Assembly: GCA_025350325.1 (NCBI GenBank)
Contig: JANXYB010000043.1
Span: 1-37,057, forward strand
Length of the DNA stretch: 37,057 bases
Direction: 5' to 3'
From: Acidobacteriaceae bacterium
GTDB lineage: Bacteria; Acidobacteriota; Terriglobia; Terriglobales; Acidobacteriaceae
Shown in pieces: positions 19,585-27,705 of the stretch. The notes below the pieces were generated by a model that saw only the letters and a list, made by a program, of their open reading frames with translations, did not search any database and was not told the DNA's origin. Positions within the stretch are counted from its first letter, which is position 1, and each line of letters starts with the position of its first letter. Position numbers and translations under genes: made by a program.

Positions 19585-19935
19585 TTGCCAAATCAACAGG
19601 ATCGGCCTGGCGACCTTGACGCCCTCATCGCGGCGCCCCAAGTCCATACTCTGCTGTTTGAAAATGAATTGGTTCGCGTGCTCGACACCAAGCTCGGCCC
19701 GGGGGAGATTACTCCGCTGCACACTCACAGCCTGTCCGCGACCCTTCTAATTCTTAGCTGGAGCGACTGCGTGCGCCGCGACGGCGAAGAAAATATCTTG
19801 ATGGATAGTCGTATCAGCGGCACCCTTTCACCCGGCATGGTGGTGTGGTCCGCTCCGCTGCCGCCGCACACTCTTGAGAATGTAGGCAAGACGCAACTGC
19901 ATGTTATCGCGGTGGAATTAAAGACCAGTCGATGA
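19585..19935 (+). CDS. Small cupin-domain protein
   Basis: 116 residues from TTG 19585 with GAAGGG eight bases before. The cupin fold is suggested by ENELVRVLDTKLGPGEITPLHTHSL (metal-binding His pair), the glycine-led turn LSPGMVVWSAPLPPHTLENVG with a third His, and a final strand HVIAVELK. The N-terminal 15 residues are probably flexible. Such single cupins bind metal and small ligands; the substrate is not evident. It is 25 bases after ribA and may be co-transcribed with it. Confidence 0.75.
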   Translation: MPNQQDRPGDLDALIAAPQVHTLLFENELVRVLDTKLGPGEITPLHTHSLSATLLILSWSDCVRRDGEENILMDSRISGTLSPGMVVWSAPLPPHTLENVGKTQLHVIAVELKTSR

Positions 19936-20056
19936 TAGCCGGGAGGGACCTAGCCATGAGCGTGTTGCCTTTAGCCGTGCCGTAGGTAGATCAACTAAAC
20001 GACTGGGCTCTATCCCTCAGCCTCGTTGCTTTGAAAGGGCCCAGCCGCCGTTAGTT

Positions 20057-20683
20057 TCACCCTTGCGACCCAGTGATGCGCACCGAGGTCAGGTCGGGCG
20101 GGACTTCGCCATTAAGGAAAGCTTCGCGATGATCAGGGTCGCCGAGATCCATTTTGAAGTGGTGCCAACTGCCATCCTGAAGCACACCCATGTTCCAGGC
20201 GCCGGAGATGCTATCGGAGAACTGCCACACGATGTGAAAACCTTCTTCGTTGGTGAACCCTTCAAGGTCGGCCTGCAGGATCGATTCGCCGCGCTCAAAT
20301 AGCGACGAGCGCAGGGCGTGAAGAGCGGCAGACCCCTCCTCTGAATCGGCTCCCAGCAAATGCTGACAGGCGTACACGGTGTTAACTTCGTCAAGATAAT
20401 CGAGGAGCCATGCGACGCCGGTTTCGGGCTTGCACTCCTGCACATCTTCAACGAGGTCGGCGATCTGGTCCTGACCGAGCGTGCCATCGCTGACTGGGAG
20501 TCGCTCGATCAGTGCGATCTCGACTTCTTCATCACTTGAGAGCAGTAGCGTGTTCCATTCCTCTTCGTCGCCTTCTTCGATGTTGAGCTTGCAGTGCGGA
20601 TGGTCGGTGCGGAGAATGTCTGTCAGTTCTTCAAAGGTAGGAAAGTCATCCTGCTTGGTTAAAACGCGCGTGTAGTATGCCAC
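20057..20683 (-). CDS. Conserved-looking acidic hypothetical protein
   Basis: 208 residues from GTG 20683, with GGAG five bases upstream. The protein is rich in Asp and Glu (NIEEGDEEEW, SSDEEVEIALIE, DLVEDVQECKPETG), has no signal peptide or membrane segment, and is probably a soluble cytoplasmic protein. The C-terminal part (EGFHIVWQFSDSISGAWNMG, DGSWHHFKMDLGDPDHREAFL) looks well folded. I do not recognise the family. It is downstream of pgk in the same direction but separated by 374 bases of repeats and hairpins, so it is probably a separate unit. Confidence 0.72.
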   Translation of the reverse strand: MAYYTRVLTKQDDFPTFEELTDILRTDHPHCKLNIEEGDEEEWNTLLLSSDEEVEIALIERLPVSDGTLGQDQIADLVEDVQECKPETGVAWLLDYLDEVNTVYACQHLLGADSEEGSAALHALRSSLFERGESILQADLEGFTNEEGFHIVWQFSDSISGAWNMGVLQDGSWHHFKMDLGDPDHREAFLNGEVPPDLTSVRITGSQG

Positions 20684-20734
20684 AGGTTCTCCGGTTGTTC
20701 CACCTTGAGTTTAATCCCGTTGAGGCGGGGGTTA

Positions 20735-20767
20735 TCTCCCATCCGCTGACTATGTCGAGATGGGAGA
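20735..20767. terminator. Hairpin downstream of pgk, possible terminator
   Basis: TCTCCCATC (20735-20743) pairs with GATGGGAGA (20759-20767) over 9 bp with a 15-base loop. There is no T tract, so the role is uncertain. It belongs to the 20684-21057 stretch, which has no gene. Confidence 0.35.
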
Positions 20768-20859
20768 CCAATGCGCGTTGATTGAAAGCGACGCAATCCT
20801 CGCTTTGGAAAACGTGTACTCCTGAGCGCAGCGGCATGACTGAAGTTTTTGACAAACTC

Positions 20860-20898
20860 GTCATCTTGAGCGCAGCTGAAGGATCTGCGGTTGCTCTT
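20860..20898. repeat. Fourth copy of the GTCATCTTGAGCG-type intergenic repeat
   Basis: GTCATCTTGAGCGCAGCTGA followed by AGGATCTGCGGTTGCTCTT. The first half matches the copies at 6378, 6412 and 6609, and the second half (CTGCGGTTGC) matches the CGCGGTTGCCTT tail of the 6412 copy. It lies in the gene-free stretch between pgk and the acidic hypothetical gene. Confidence 0.6.
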
Positions 20899-20997
20899 AA
20901 ATGCGATGCTCTAGAAAAGTCGCAGCGGCGGCGTTCTCCCGGACGCGGCTCCATAACCCTTGATACGGCATTTAACCCAGCGTTGCGGTTTCCGCGC

Positions 20998-21057
20998 CGA
21001 AGGCGAGTTGGCCGCACCGCAGGTGCACGAAGGCGAATTGGCCGCACCGCAGGTGCC
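20998..21057. repeat. Two tandem 30-bp units abutting the pgk stop codon
   Basis: Unit 1 (20998-21027) and unit 2 (21028-21057) are 28/30 identical and share TTGGCCGCACCGCAGGTGC. The second ends exactly where the pgk stop codon (21058-21060) begins. Each unit also contains an internal GCACCGCAGGTGC near-palindrome, so the pgk messenger may end in small hairpins. Confidence 0.75.
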
Positions 21058-22272
21058 TTACTTGTCGGTCAGGGCTTCAACGCCGGGCAGCTTCTTGCCT
21101 TCGAGAAATTCGAGGCTGGCGCCCCCGCCGGTGGAGATGTGCGTTACCTGATCGGCATAGCCGGCCTTATTGATGGCAGACACTGAGTCGCCGCCGCCGA
21201 TGATGGAGATGGCCGCCTTGTTGCCGGCAACTGCCTTGGCGATGGCGTTGGTGCCGACCGCAAAGCGCGGAAATTCAAACACACCGGCGGGGCCGTTCCA
21301 CACAATGGTTCGCGCGGTCGAAACGACCTCTTCAATAGCAGCGATGGATTTGGGGCCGATGTCCAACCCTTGCCAGTCGGCGGGGAAGTTCTTCGATGTA
21401 TCCCAAGGCTGCGTTTTTGCGTCGGGCGTGAAGCTGTCAGCGAGCACGTTGTCGACGGGCAGCAAAATCTTGACGCCTTTTGCCTTAGCCTTGTCCAGTG
21501 CTGCCCGCGCCATGTCAATTTTGTCTTCTTCAACCAGCGACTTGCCCGTGGTGACGCCGAGCGCGCGCTGGAAGGTGTACGCCATGCCGCCAACGATGAC
21601 CAGCGTGTCGACCTTGTCGAGCAGGTTGTCGATGACGTCGATCTTGCCGGAAATTTTCGAGCCGCCGATGATGGCAACGAAGGGCTTCTCCGGTGCTTCG
21701 AGAGCCTTGCCGAGATAGGTGATTTCTTTTTCCATCAGCAGGCCGGCGACAGCGGGCTTGAGGAAGTGCGTGATGCCTTCGGTGGATGCATGGGCGCGAT
21801 GTGCCGAGCCGAACGCATCGTTAACATAGACTTCAGCCAGCGAAGCAAGAGCCTTTGAGAACGCAGGATCGTTGGCTTCCTCTTCAGCGTGGTAGCGCAA
21901 GTTTTCGAGCAACAGCACCTGGCCGGATTCAAGCTGACGGGCAAGCTCAGTTGTCACATCGCCGACGCAATCGGGCGCAAAAGCCACATTGATCGACTCA
22001 CCGATTTCTTTGTCGAGCAATTCGCGCAGGCGATCGACGATCGGGCGTAGCGAATACTTCGGATTCGGCTTGCCTTTGGGGCGGCCCAGATGCGAGGCAA
22101 GAATCACCTTGGCGCGGTGGGCAAGGGCGTACTTGATGGTGGGCAAAGTTGCGATGATGCGCGTGTCGTCGGTGATGATCGTACCGTCATCCGACAGTGG
22201 CACGTTGAAATCAACGCGGATAAAGACGCGTTTGTTAGTCAGAACGATGTCGCGAATAGAGAGCTTGGACAT
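21058..22272 (-). CDS. pgk: Phosphoglycerate kinase
   Basis: 404 residues, within the bacterial range. It starts at ATG 22272 with an AAAGG about nine bases upstream. Landmarks are [81 protein letters not shown], the nucleotide-binding [13 protein letters not shown] and the C-terminal [16 protein letters not shown] and [15 protein letters not shown]. It transfers phosphate from 1,3-bisphosphoglycerate to ADP in the cytoplasm. It is third in the unit gap, rid, pgk, with 23 bases to the Rid gene. Two tandem repeats begin immediately after its stop. Confidence 0.97.
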   Translation of the reverse strand: MSKLSIRDIVLTNKRVFIRVDFNVPLSDDGTIITDDTRIIATLPTIKYALAHRAKVILASHLGRPKGKPNPKYSLRPIVDRLRELLDKEIGESINVAFAPDCVGDVTTELARQLESGQVLLLENLRYHAEEEANDPAFSKALASLAEVYVNDAFGSAHRAHASTEGITHFLKPAVAGLLMEKEITYLGKALEAPEKPFVAIIGGSKISGKIDVIDNLLDKVDTLVIVGGMAYTFQRALGVTTGKSLVEEDKIDMARAALDKAKAKGVKILLPVDNVLADSFTPDAKTQPWDTSKNFPADWQGLDIGPKSIAAIEEVVSTARTIVWNGPAGVFEFPRFAVGTNAIAKAVAGNKAAISIIGGGDSVSAINKAGYADQVTHISTGGGASLEFLEGKKLPGVEALTDK

Positions 22273-22295
22273 GGAACAAAAACCTTTCTCAGTGA

Positions 22296-22742
22296 TCAGG
22301 GCTCGGGTTTGTAGTCGTCAAAGAAATGCGGGGCCAAAAGAGGATCCTGATCTTTTCCAGGGCCCTCGCCTTTTCCGGGAATCACGGCGTCAAATTCGAT
22401 CTCGATGCGCCACGCTGGATTGAGCAGAGTTGCAACGACGACCATGGTGGCAGCCGGGCGAACACTGCCGAGCCACTGACCATGTACCCGGCCCACTGCC
22501 TCCCAATCTTCGACGTGGGTTAGATACATGCGCGTGCGGACGACGTGGTCGAGGGTGGCTCCGGCTTTCGCCAGCGCTTCAGTGGCGATCTCGAAGATGC
22601 GGTTGGTCTGGCCTGCGACGTCTGCGTTTTCGGCGCCGACGGGGCCGGTGCCTGCGACATATACCAAGTCGCCTACGCGCACCGCGCGCGAGAAGCCGAT
22701 AATGGGCTCGAAGGGAGATTTGCCGCTGATGTTTTGGCGCAT
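22296..22742 (-). CDS. Rid (YjgF/YER057c/UK114) family protein
   Basis: 148 residues, slightly longer than the usual ~130 because of a C-terminal tail (GKDQDPLLAPHFFDDYKPEP). The fold is shown by SRAVRVGDLVYVAGTGPVG, QTNRIFEIATEALAKAGATL, VVRTRMYLTHVEDW and RIEIEFDAVIPG. The Arg equivalent to RidA Arg105 appears to be present in SVRPAATMVVV, so imine deaminase activity is possible, though the fingerprint is not that of classical RidA. It sits between gap and pgk and is probably co-transcribed with them, which suggests removal of a reactive intermediate or metabolite. That role is inference. Confidence 0.88.
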   Translation of the reverse strand: MRQNISGKSPFEPIIGFSRAVRVGDLVYVAGTGPVGAENADVAGQTNRIFEIATEALAKAGATLDHVVRTRMYLTHVEDWEAVGRVHGQWLGSVRPAATMVVVATLLNPAWRIEIEFDAVIPGKGEGPGKDQDPLLAPHFFDDYKPEP

Positions 22743-22816
22743 GGGCTTTGCAGTTAACTGTTAACAGTGAAGAATTATTGGTAAACAGTGAATAGCGAAG
22801 ATGAATCGTGAACAAT

Positions 22817-22920
22817 TGATCAGTGGACCGGCGATCCTATCGATCCCTGTCCACTGATCACTGTCAACTGTTCTTGCAGGACCCGAGATCATAAGCGATC
22901 ACTGTCCACTGGTCACTGTT
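22817..22920. repeat. Inverted and direct repeats between gap and the Rid gene
   Basis: TGATCAGTGGAC (22817-22828) and GTCCACTGATCA (22849-22860) are perfect 12-bp arms with a 20-base loop. TGTCCACTGATCACTGT (22848 on) then recurs as TGTCCACTGGTCACTGTT (22903-22920), each copy followed by CTT(G/A)CAGG. The block lies in the 179 bases between gap and the downstream gene and may fold in the transcript. Confidence 0.7.
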
Positions 22921-22921
22921 C

Positions 22922-23926
22922 TTACAGGCCCTTCTTCGCCAGGAAGCCGACCAGGTCGACGACGCGGCTAGAATACCCCCACTCGTTGTCGTACCAGCTC
23001 AGCACCTTGACGAGGTTGCCGACCACCTTGGTCAGCGGGGCGTCGACGATGGATGATAGCGGGTTGCCTTTGTAGTCCGAGCTAACCAGCAGATTGGAGT
23101 CAACGCCCAAAATGCCCTTAAGTTCGCCTTCGGCGGCTTTTTTAAAGGCTGCGTTCAGAGCTTCAGCAGTGATGGTCTTCTCGGCGATGTAAGTCAGATC
23201 GACGATCGAGACGTTGGGAGTTGGGACGCGGATCGCGAACCCGTCCAGCTTGCCGGCGGTCTCTGGGATGACCAGCTTGAGAGCCTTGGCGGCGCCGGTC
23301 GAAGTAGGAATCATAGAGAGGGCGGCGGCGCGGGCGCGGCGCAGGTCTTTGTGCGGGAAGTCGAGAATGACCTGGTCGCCGGTGTAGCTGTGGATGGTGG
23401 TCATGATGCCGCTGACCAGACCGGAAGTCTCAAGGATGACCTTGACGATTGGCGCCAGGCAGTTGGTGGTGCAGCTGGCGTTAGAGATGATGTTGTGCTT
23501 GGCCGCATCGTATTTGCTGTCGTTAACGCCGAGAACCAGCGTGATGTCTTCGTTGCTGGCGGGGGCGGAGATGATGACTTTTTTCACCGTCGCGCCTAGA
23601 TGTGCCTTCGCCTTGGCCCCATCGGTAAAGTGGCCGGTCGACTCGACCACGATCTGTGCGCCCACCGAAGCCCAGTCCAGCTTGGCAGGGTCGCGCTCTG
23701 AGAAGACCTTGATTTTCTTGCCATCGACTGAGATGAAGTCTTCGCCAGCGACGACTTCGTTCTTCAAGTTGCCCAGGATCGAGTCGTATTTGAGTAGGTG
23801 CGCCAACGTGGCCGGGTCGGTCAAGTCGTTAACTGCAACAAAATCAATCTCTGAATTGCCAAGCGCGGCGCGCAAAACGTTGCGGCCAATGCGGCCGAAG
23901 CCGTTGATGCCAACCTTAACTGCCAT
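22922..23926 (-). CDS. gap: Glyceraldehyde-3-phosphate dehydrogenase, type I
   Basis: 334 residues, standard length. The NAD-binding motif [10 protein letters not shown] is at residues 6-15. Asp34 in VNDLTDP points to NAD rather than NADP. Catalytic Cys152 is in [12 protein letters not shown] and His179 in [10 protein letters not shown]. The end [16 protein letters not shown] is typical. A GGAG is a few bases before ATG 23926. It oxidises and phosphorylates glyceraldehyde 3-phosphate to 1,3-bisphosphoglycerate, the substrate of the downstream pgk. The first gene of the gap-rid-pgk unit, it is divergent from the P-loop kinase gene. The 331-base gap between them (23927-24257) must hold both promoters; I see no gene in it. 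Confidence 0.97.
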   Translation of the reverse strand: MAVKVGINGFGRIGRNVLRAALGNSEIDFVAVNDLTDPATLAHLLKYDSILGNLKNEVVAGEDFISVDGKKIKVFSERDPAKLDWASVGAQIVVESTGHFTDGAKAKAHLGATVKKVIISAPASNEDITLVLGVNDSKYDAAKHNIISNASCTTNCLAPIVKVILETSGLVSGIMTTIHSYTGDQVILDFPHKDLRRARAAALSMIPTSTGAAKALKLVIPETAGKLDGFAIRVPTPNVSIVDLTYIAEKTITAEALNAAFKKAAEGELKGILGVDSNLLVSSDYKGNPLSSIVDAPLTKVVGNLVKVLSWYDNEWGYSSRVVDLVGFLAKKGL

Positions 23927-24257
23927 GTATTACTCTCCTTCGGTATAAGTCGAAACATTCGGATTGGAGTGTGGCGCGCCTTGCGAAAGAAATACGCTTC
24001 GCAGGCAATTCCACCAAACTCATCATGCTAACACTCTGAGCACTTAGGCCTGCCTCAATGCTACCGCAATGGCAGGCACGGACCATAATGCGCTCATCGC
24101 TAGTTTGCCGCGGCCGCTGGGGAACAGTCTGTGACGAATTGCACAGTAATTTAGAAAATTGTAAAGAGTGCTGGCCTTGGTTCAAGCCATGCTTTATTTG
24201 CGATTGCCCGCGCAAGTATGGTATCCCGGTAGCAGTAGTAAAGGTGTTCAAAGCGGC

Positions 24258-25094
24258 ATGAGAAGACGTTCGAGACACAGCCCCAATATTTCTGAATCGA
24301 CTGGCAAAATTGGTCAGGAACTTCCATCGAATCAACCGCGCCCCCTGGTGCCCGTGTATCCCGATGAAGCAGCAACCGCGCAACCGCGCTCTCCCCGCGC
24401 GCCTGACAAGGTTGCGGAGCCGCAGGGCCAGCGGATTCAGGCGGCAGCCAGCGAGCCGCGCGCGCCGCGTCCGCCCGCCCAGTCACGCCGCAATGCGCCG
24501 CAGGAGCGCCCGCAACGGCAGGAATGGAATGAGCCCGCCGGATCGGGTCGGCTTGAAATGGAAACCCAGCCCGAGTTGCCCTCCGTGCCTCCCGCAGAGG
24601 CTGAGGCGGCGTCCCGCTCTCCGCAAGCGCCCAAGGGCTATGTGGTACTGGCAATTGGTATGCCCGGATCGGGCAAGACCACGTGGTATCGGCGACGCGG
24701 GGTCACTCCGCTGTCGAGCGATCTTCTGCGCAATATCCTTTTCGATGATGTAGAAGAGCAACGCTACCAGGGGCTGGTGTTTTCTACGCTGCGTTCCCTG
24801 CTGCGCGCTCGGCTGATCGCCCGCATGCCGTGGAATTACGTGGACGCAACCAACCTTTCCATTCACGAGAGACGCCAGTGGATCAAGATGGCGAAGAGCT
24901 TCGGGTATGAGGTGCAGGCGGTCTTCTTCGATGTGCCGCTTGACGTTTGCCTCGACCGCAATCGGCAGCGCGACCGTGCCGTGAGTGAAGACGTGATGCG
25001 CAAGATGGCAGAGAAGCTCAAGGCGCCGATGTTTGAAGAGGGCTTTGCCAAGATCACCGTAGTGCGCGTGAAAACGCCGGGCGAATCAAAGTAG
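24258..25094 (+). CDS. P-loop ATPase / polynucleotide-kinase-like protein with disordered N-terminus
   Basis: 278 residues from ATG 24258; upstream in-frame ATGs (24168, 24189) give residues that look untranslated. Residues 1-125 are low complexity, rich in Pro, Ala, Arg and Gln, and probably disordered. The kinase domain begins at YVVLAIGMPGSGKTTW (Walker A 134-141), followed by LSSDLLRNILFDD, YVDATNLSIHERRQWIKMAK and FFDVPLDVCLDRNRQRDRAV, which fit the AAA_33 / T4 polynucleotide kinase-like family. The substrate, a nucleic acid end or small molecule, cannot be told. It opens a short unit with the next two genes (gaps of 38 and 14 bases). Confidence 0.82.
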   Translation: MRRRSRHSPNISESTGKIGQELPSNQPRPLVPVYPDEAATAQPRSPRAPDKVAEPQGQRIQAAASEPRAPRPPAQSRRNAPQERPQRQEWNEPAGSGRLEMETQPELPSVPPAEAEAASRSPQAPKGYVVLAIGMPGSGKTTWYRRRGVTPLSSDLLRNILFDDVEEQRYQGLVFSTLRSLLRARLIARMPWNYVDATNLSIHERRQWIKMAKSFGYEVQAVFFDVPLDVCLDRNRQRDRAVSEDVMRKMAEKLKAPMFEEGFAKITVVRVKTPGESK

Positions 25095-25132
25095 CAATGC
25101 GATGAAATGTTGGGAACTAGATGGGTTAGCAA

Positions 25133-25366
25133 ATGCCTCAACCGCTGGAGTATCGGACTAGTGAAGAGATTCAAAAAAGTGACCGCGTCCTGTTCAATGG
25201 AAGGCCGGCAGAGATTGAATTGGTTGCGATAAACCCCGAAGATCCCGAAGAGAGCCGGTTCGTCGAGAATTACGGTGGCGGCGTCATGATTATCGACCCC
25301 CACGGTCTTGGCAGAGTTTTCGCGCGTGCCCTCGATGAAGACTTGGTCTTTGTGGCCAGACAATAA
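25133..25366 (+). CDS. Small hypothetical protein (77 residues)
   Basis: Soluble, acidic, without signal or membrane segment. The core SDRVLFNGRPAEIELVAINP and FVENYGGGVMIIDPHGLGRVF looks like a small beta-rich domain, comparable in style to short immunity or adaptor proteins, but I do not recognise it. It lies 38 bases after the kinase gene and 14 bases before the DinB-like gene, all in the same direction. Confidence 0.65.
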   Translation: MPQPLEYRTSEEIQKSDRVLFNGRPAEIELVAINPEDPEESRFVENYGGGVMIIDPHGLGRVFARALDEDLVFVARQ

Positions 25367-25380
25367 ATAGGAGACCTCCT

Positions 25381-25920
25381 TTGAGTTCCCCAACTTCATT
25401 TCCTCCGTCTGTTGAGCCCCCGTATGTAGAGCCTTGGCTGCGCGGAACGCACGCAGATGTTCCAGCAGTTGGTCGAGCGGTGTTGCATGCCTTCGACCTC
25501 GCGCTCGATGACTTGACCAAATGGGTTGATGGGCTGACCGATGCAGAACTGCACGCACAGCCGCTGGGTTTGCCGCCATTGGCTTTTCACCTGAAGCACC
25601 TTGCGCGCTCTGTCGACCGTCTGCTGACGTATGCCGAAGGCAGACAGATTTCCGCTGAGCAATTGGCTATGCTCAAAACGGAACAGGGCGGAAGCGAAAC
25701 GCTGGCCGATTTGCTGGCAGAGATCGAGACTTCGTTTTCAAACGGCGCGGATCGGGTGCGCATCCTCGCTACTTCCGACTTCAATACGTTTCGCGGAGTG
25801 GGGCGCAAGCAGTTGCCGACATCGATTGGCGGAGCCCTTATTCATGTGGCCGACCACACCCAACGCCATGTTGGGCAGGTAGTCACGACGGCCAAGGTGT
25901 TGAAGGTGCTGCGGGGCTGA
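25381..25920 (+). CDS. DinB-family four-helix-bundle protein
   Basis: 179 residues from TTG 25381, with AGGAG at 25369-25373 seven bases upstream. The bundle is indicated by LALDDLTKWVDGLTDAELHA, the His-containing PPLAFHLKHLARSVDRLLTY, and IHVADHTQRHVGQVVTTAKVL. These three conserved His positions bind metal in DinB/YfiT proteins, which are thiol-dependent transferases (bacillithiol, mycothiol) or of unknown activity. The N-terminal 15 residues are Pro/Ser-rich. It closes the three-gene set begun by the kinase. Confidence 0.8.
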   Translation: MSSPTSFPPSVEPPYVEPWLRGTHADVPAVGRAVLHAFDLALDDLTKWVDGLTDAELHAQPLGLPPLAFHLKHLARSVDRLLTYAEGRQISAEQLAMLKTEQGGSETLADLLAEIETSFSNGADRVRILATSDFNTFRGVGRKQLPTSIGGALIHVADHTQRHVGQVVTTAKVLKVLRG

Positions 25921-25978
25921 TGCGGAATACCGATCCTTGCGGTGAGTTTGCTAATTTCCAACGCTACGGAACTCTCGC

Positions 25979-26245
25979 TCACTTCGGCACGTCGATCGTC
26001 GCTCCGTGCAGTAGATTGTCGTCGACCTCCGTTGAAACCACTTTGCGGGTCAACAGAAACTTGCGTGTTCCCGCGATCGCGCGCGAGTGTGTCACAATCA
26101 CGCGACGACCTTCCTGCGCATCGATCGTGCTGCGTTCCGATCCTGGCGCAGCAGACGCGCTCAGGCGATGTATGTCCAGCGTCTCGAAATTGCGCGCCAA
26201 CACCGCCTCCGTGAAGTGCACCGCCGGCTTGCCCGCCCAATCCAC
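25979..26245 (-). pseudogene. Possible gene remnant, unrecognised
   Basis: The frame is open from 26368 to the stop at 25979, but the only usual start codon is GTG 26245, inside protein-like sequence (IGRLALDNVAVDWAGKPAVHF). The text DIHRLSASAAPGSERSTID and GTRKFLLTRKVVSTEVDDN reads like a real polypeptide, not a shadow. Just upstream, in another frame, ATG 26465 to TAA 26340 encodes 41 residues (MAENYSASTYTETAGPKCNV...). The two together suggest a truncated or frameshifted gene. I cannot name a family. The rest of 25921-26495 shows nothing else. Confidence 0.35.
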
Positions 26246-26495
26246 CGCGACGTTGTCCAGCGCGAGTCGCCCGATCTTATGCGCATATCGGAACAGCGCG
26301 ATAGAAAGCGTTCGTTTGAAACGGGGAGCGTAACCAAATTTACTGTTCGTACTCCCCGATTCTTGCCCCTATTCTCAATGCGAACCTGGCTGCGGGAATC
26401 AAGCTCACATTACATTTCGGGCCAGCCGTCTCTGTGTAAGTGCTAGCTGAATAGTTCTCTGCCATTCCAACTAGCACGATATCGGTAACCCGGCC

Positions 26496-26804
26496 TTAGA
26501 ACCGACGCGAACCGGCGTCGTCAAAGGCCGCGGACGAGCTCGGAGGAGGAACAGTCAAACTCGCGTTCGACTTATCTCTGACGGGCAAAGTGCTTTCGGT
26601 CGGCTTCTTGTGGTGGCGGTGTTTGAAGATGAAGCCGATGACGGCCACACCGGCGCCTGCCGCGCTTAGACCGATACTAAGCTTCATTGCATTGTTGGTG
26701 AGTTTCTGAATGTCCGGCATGCCGGGCTGGGTTTGAGCGAAGGCAGCCCCGCTAATCGTCAGGGCGAGGACCGCGGTCATTGTTTTCTTGATAAGGCGAT
26801 ACAT
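26496..26804 (-). CDS. Small exported protein divergent from the sigma factor gene
   Basis: 102 residues from ATG 26804, with AAGGAG five bases upstream. Residues 1-23 are a signal peptide (MYRLIKKTMTAVLALTISGA, then AFA and Q). A hydrophobic, glycine-rich segment (about 42-60, LSIGLSAAGAGVAVIGFIF) is followed by the basic, His-rich KHRHHKKP and a Ser/Pro-rich tail. The longer open frame upstream (to 26939) has no family-like start. It shares the 175-base divergent region with the ECF sigma gene. It might be a target or partner of that module, which is inference. I do not recognise the family. Confidence 0.72.
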   Translation of the reverse strand: MYRLIKKTMTAVLALTISGAAFAQTQPGMPDIQKLTNNAMKLSIGLSAAGAGVAVIGFIFKHRHHKKPTESTLPVRDKSNASLTVPPPSSSAAFDDAGSRRF

Positions 26805-26979
26805 TTTTTCTCCTTGTTCAGGGAGTTTCATTTGAACGAAGGCATCGCGCTGAGCGACTTGCAAGGCTGAGCTTAACTGTCCTTTGTACATCTCCCCACG
26901 ATTCAAGAGAACGCAACGGCACACCAAATCCCTTTTCACGACCGCATAAGAAATTGAGATAAGATGGTGCCGGTGCGAA

Positions 26980-27705
26980 ATGGACTACTCTTCGCTACAG
27001 GCCGAAGAACTTGCCCGACTCTGCGTGGAAACCGGGACGCGCGAGGCTTGGGAACAGTTCGTTCAGCGCTTCAATCCATTGATTGCCAGAGTGGTGTTGC
27101 GCACGGCGCGACGTTGGACCGACCCTTCACGGCAAACCCTGGATGACCTGGTACAGGACACATACCTTAAGTTGTGTGACGATAAGTGCCGCCTGCTTCG
27201 GAGCTTTGAGGCCAGGCAGCCAGGTGCGATGTACGGGTATCTGAAGACTGTCGCTGCGAACGTTGTGCATGATCACTTTAAGAGCGCTCATGCTGTGAAG
27301 AGGGGATCCGGTATTGCACCAGCTACTTCTCAATCCGGTGAGAATGTTATAGAGCAGGTGGCAGAGACTGAGCCGGCCACCGCTGGGATGGATCGCGGAG
27401 TCCTGATGCATCAAATAGACCAACACTTGGAACGCATTGTTCCAGCCGAAGATTTGCCTCGATCCCGCTTGATCTTCTGGCTCTACTTCCGCTCGGGCTT
27501 AAGCGCCAGCGCGATTGCGTCCTCTGCCGGTGTGAGTCTGTCTACAAAAGGCGTAGAGAGTGCGATCCTGCGAATGACTCGTGATCTTCGCACCGTCCTG
27601 AGCAAGCCCATCAGAACGCAGGCACAGCAAACCCAGACAGCTGGGGATAGCAAAAGGGGTTTACCCACGGGTCCTCGTTTTAACAGTAAGGAGGATCCGC
27701 TTTGA
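26980..27705 (+). CDS. ECF-type RNA polymerase sigma factor (divergent)
   Basis: 241 residues. Region 2 is seen in AWEQFVQRFNPLIARVV and DDLVQDTYLKLCDDKCR, with GYLKTVAANVVHDHFKSAH at the end of region 2. A ~55-residue linker leads to region 4, where GLSASAIASSAGVSLSTKGV forms the helix-turn-helix, followed by ESAILRMTRDLRTVL. The region-4 turn is atypical, and about 25 Gln/Thr/Gly-rich residues follow it. It directs RNA polymerase to specific promoters. Its TGA overlaps the TTG of the next gene by TTGA, so the two are translationally coupled. That next gene carries anti-sigma-like zinc motifs, so it is the natural regulator. Confidence 0.87.
   Translation: MDYSSLQAEELARLCVETGTREAWEQFVQRFNPLIARVVLRTARRWTDPSRQTLDDLVQDTYLKLCDDKCRLLRSFEARQPGAMYGYLKTVAANVVHDHFKSAHAVKRGSGIAPATSQSGENVIEQVAETEPATAGMDRGVLMHQIDQHLERIVPAEDLPRSRLIFWLYFRSGLSASAIASSAGVSLSTKGVESAILRMTRDLRTVLSKPIRTQAQQTQTAGDSKRGLPTGPRFNSKEDPL

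Noticed and set aside
20735..21057. Possible CRISPR-like array from the tandem 30-bp units
   Set aside because: There are only two units with no spacer between them and no cas genes.
24058..24261. Small frame on the plus strand before the kinase gene
   Set aside because: It lies in the divergent promoter region, overlaps the kinase start, and has no credible ribosome site or protein-like composition.
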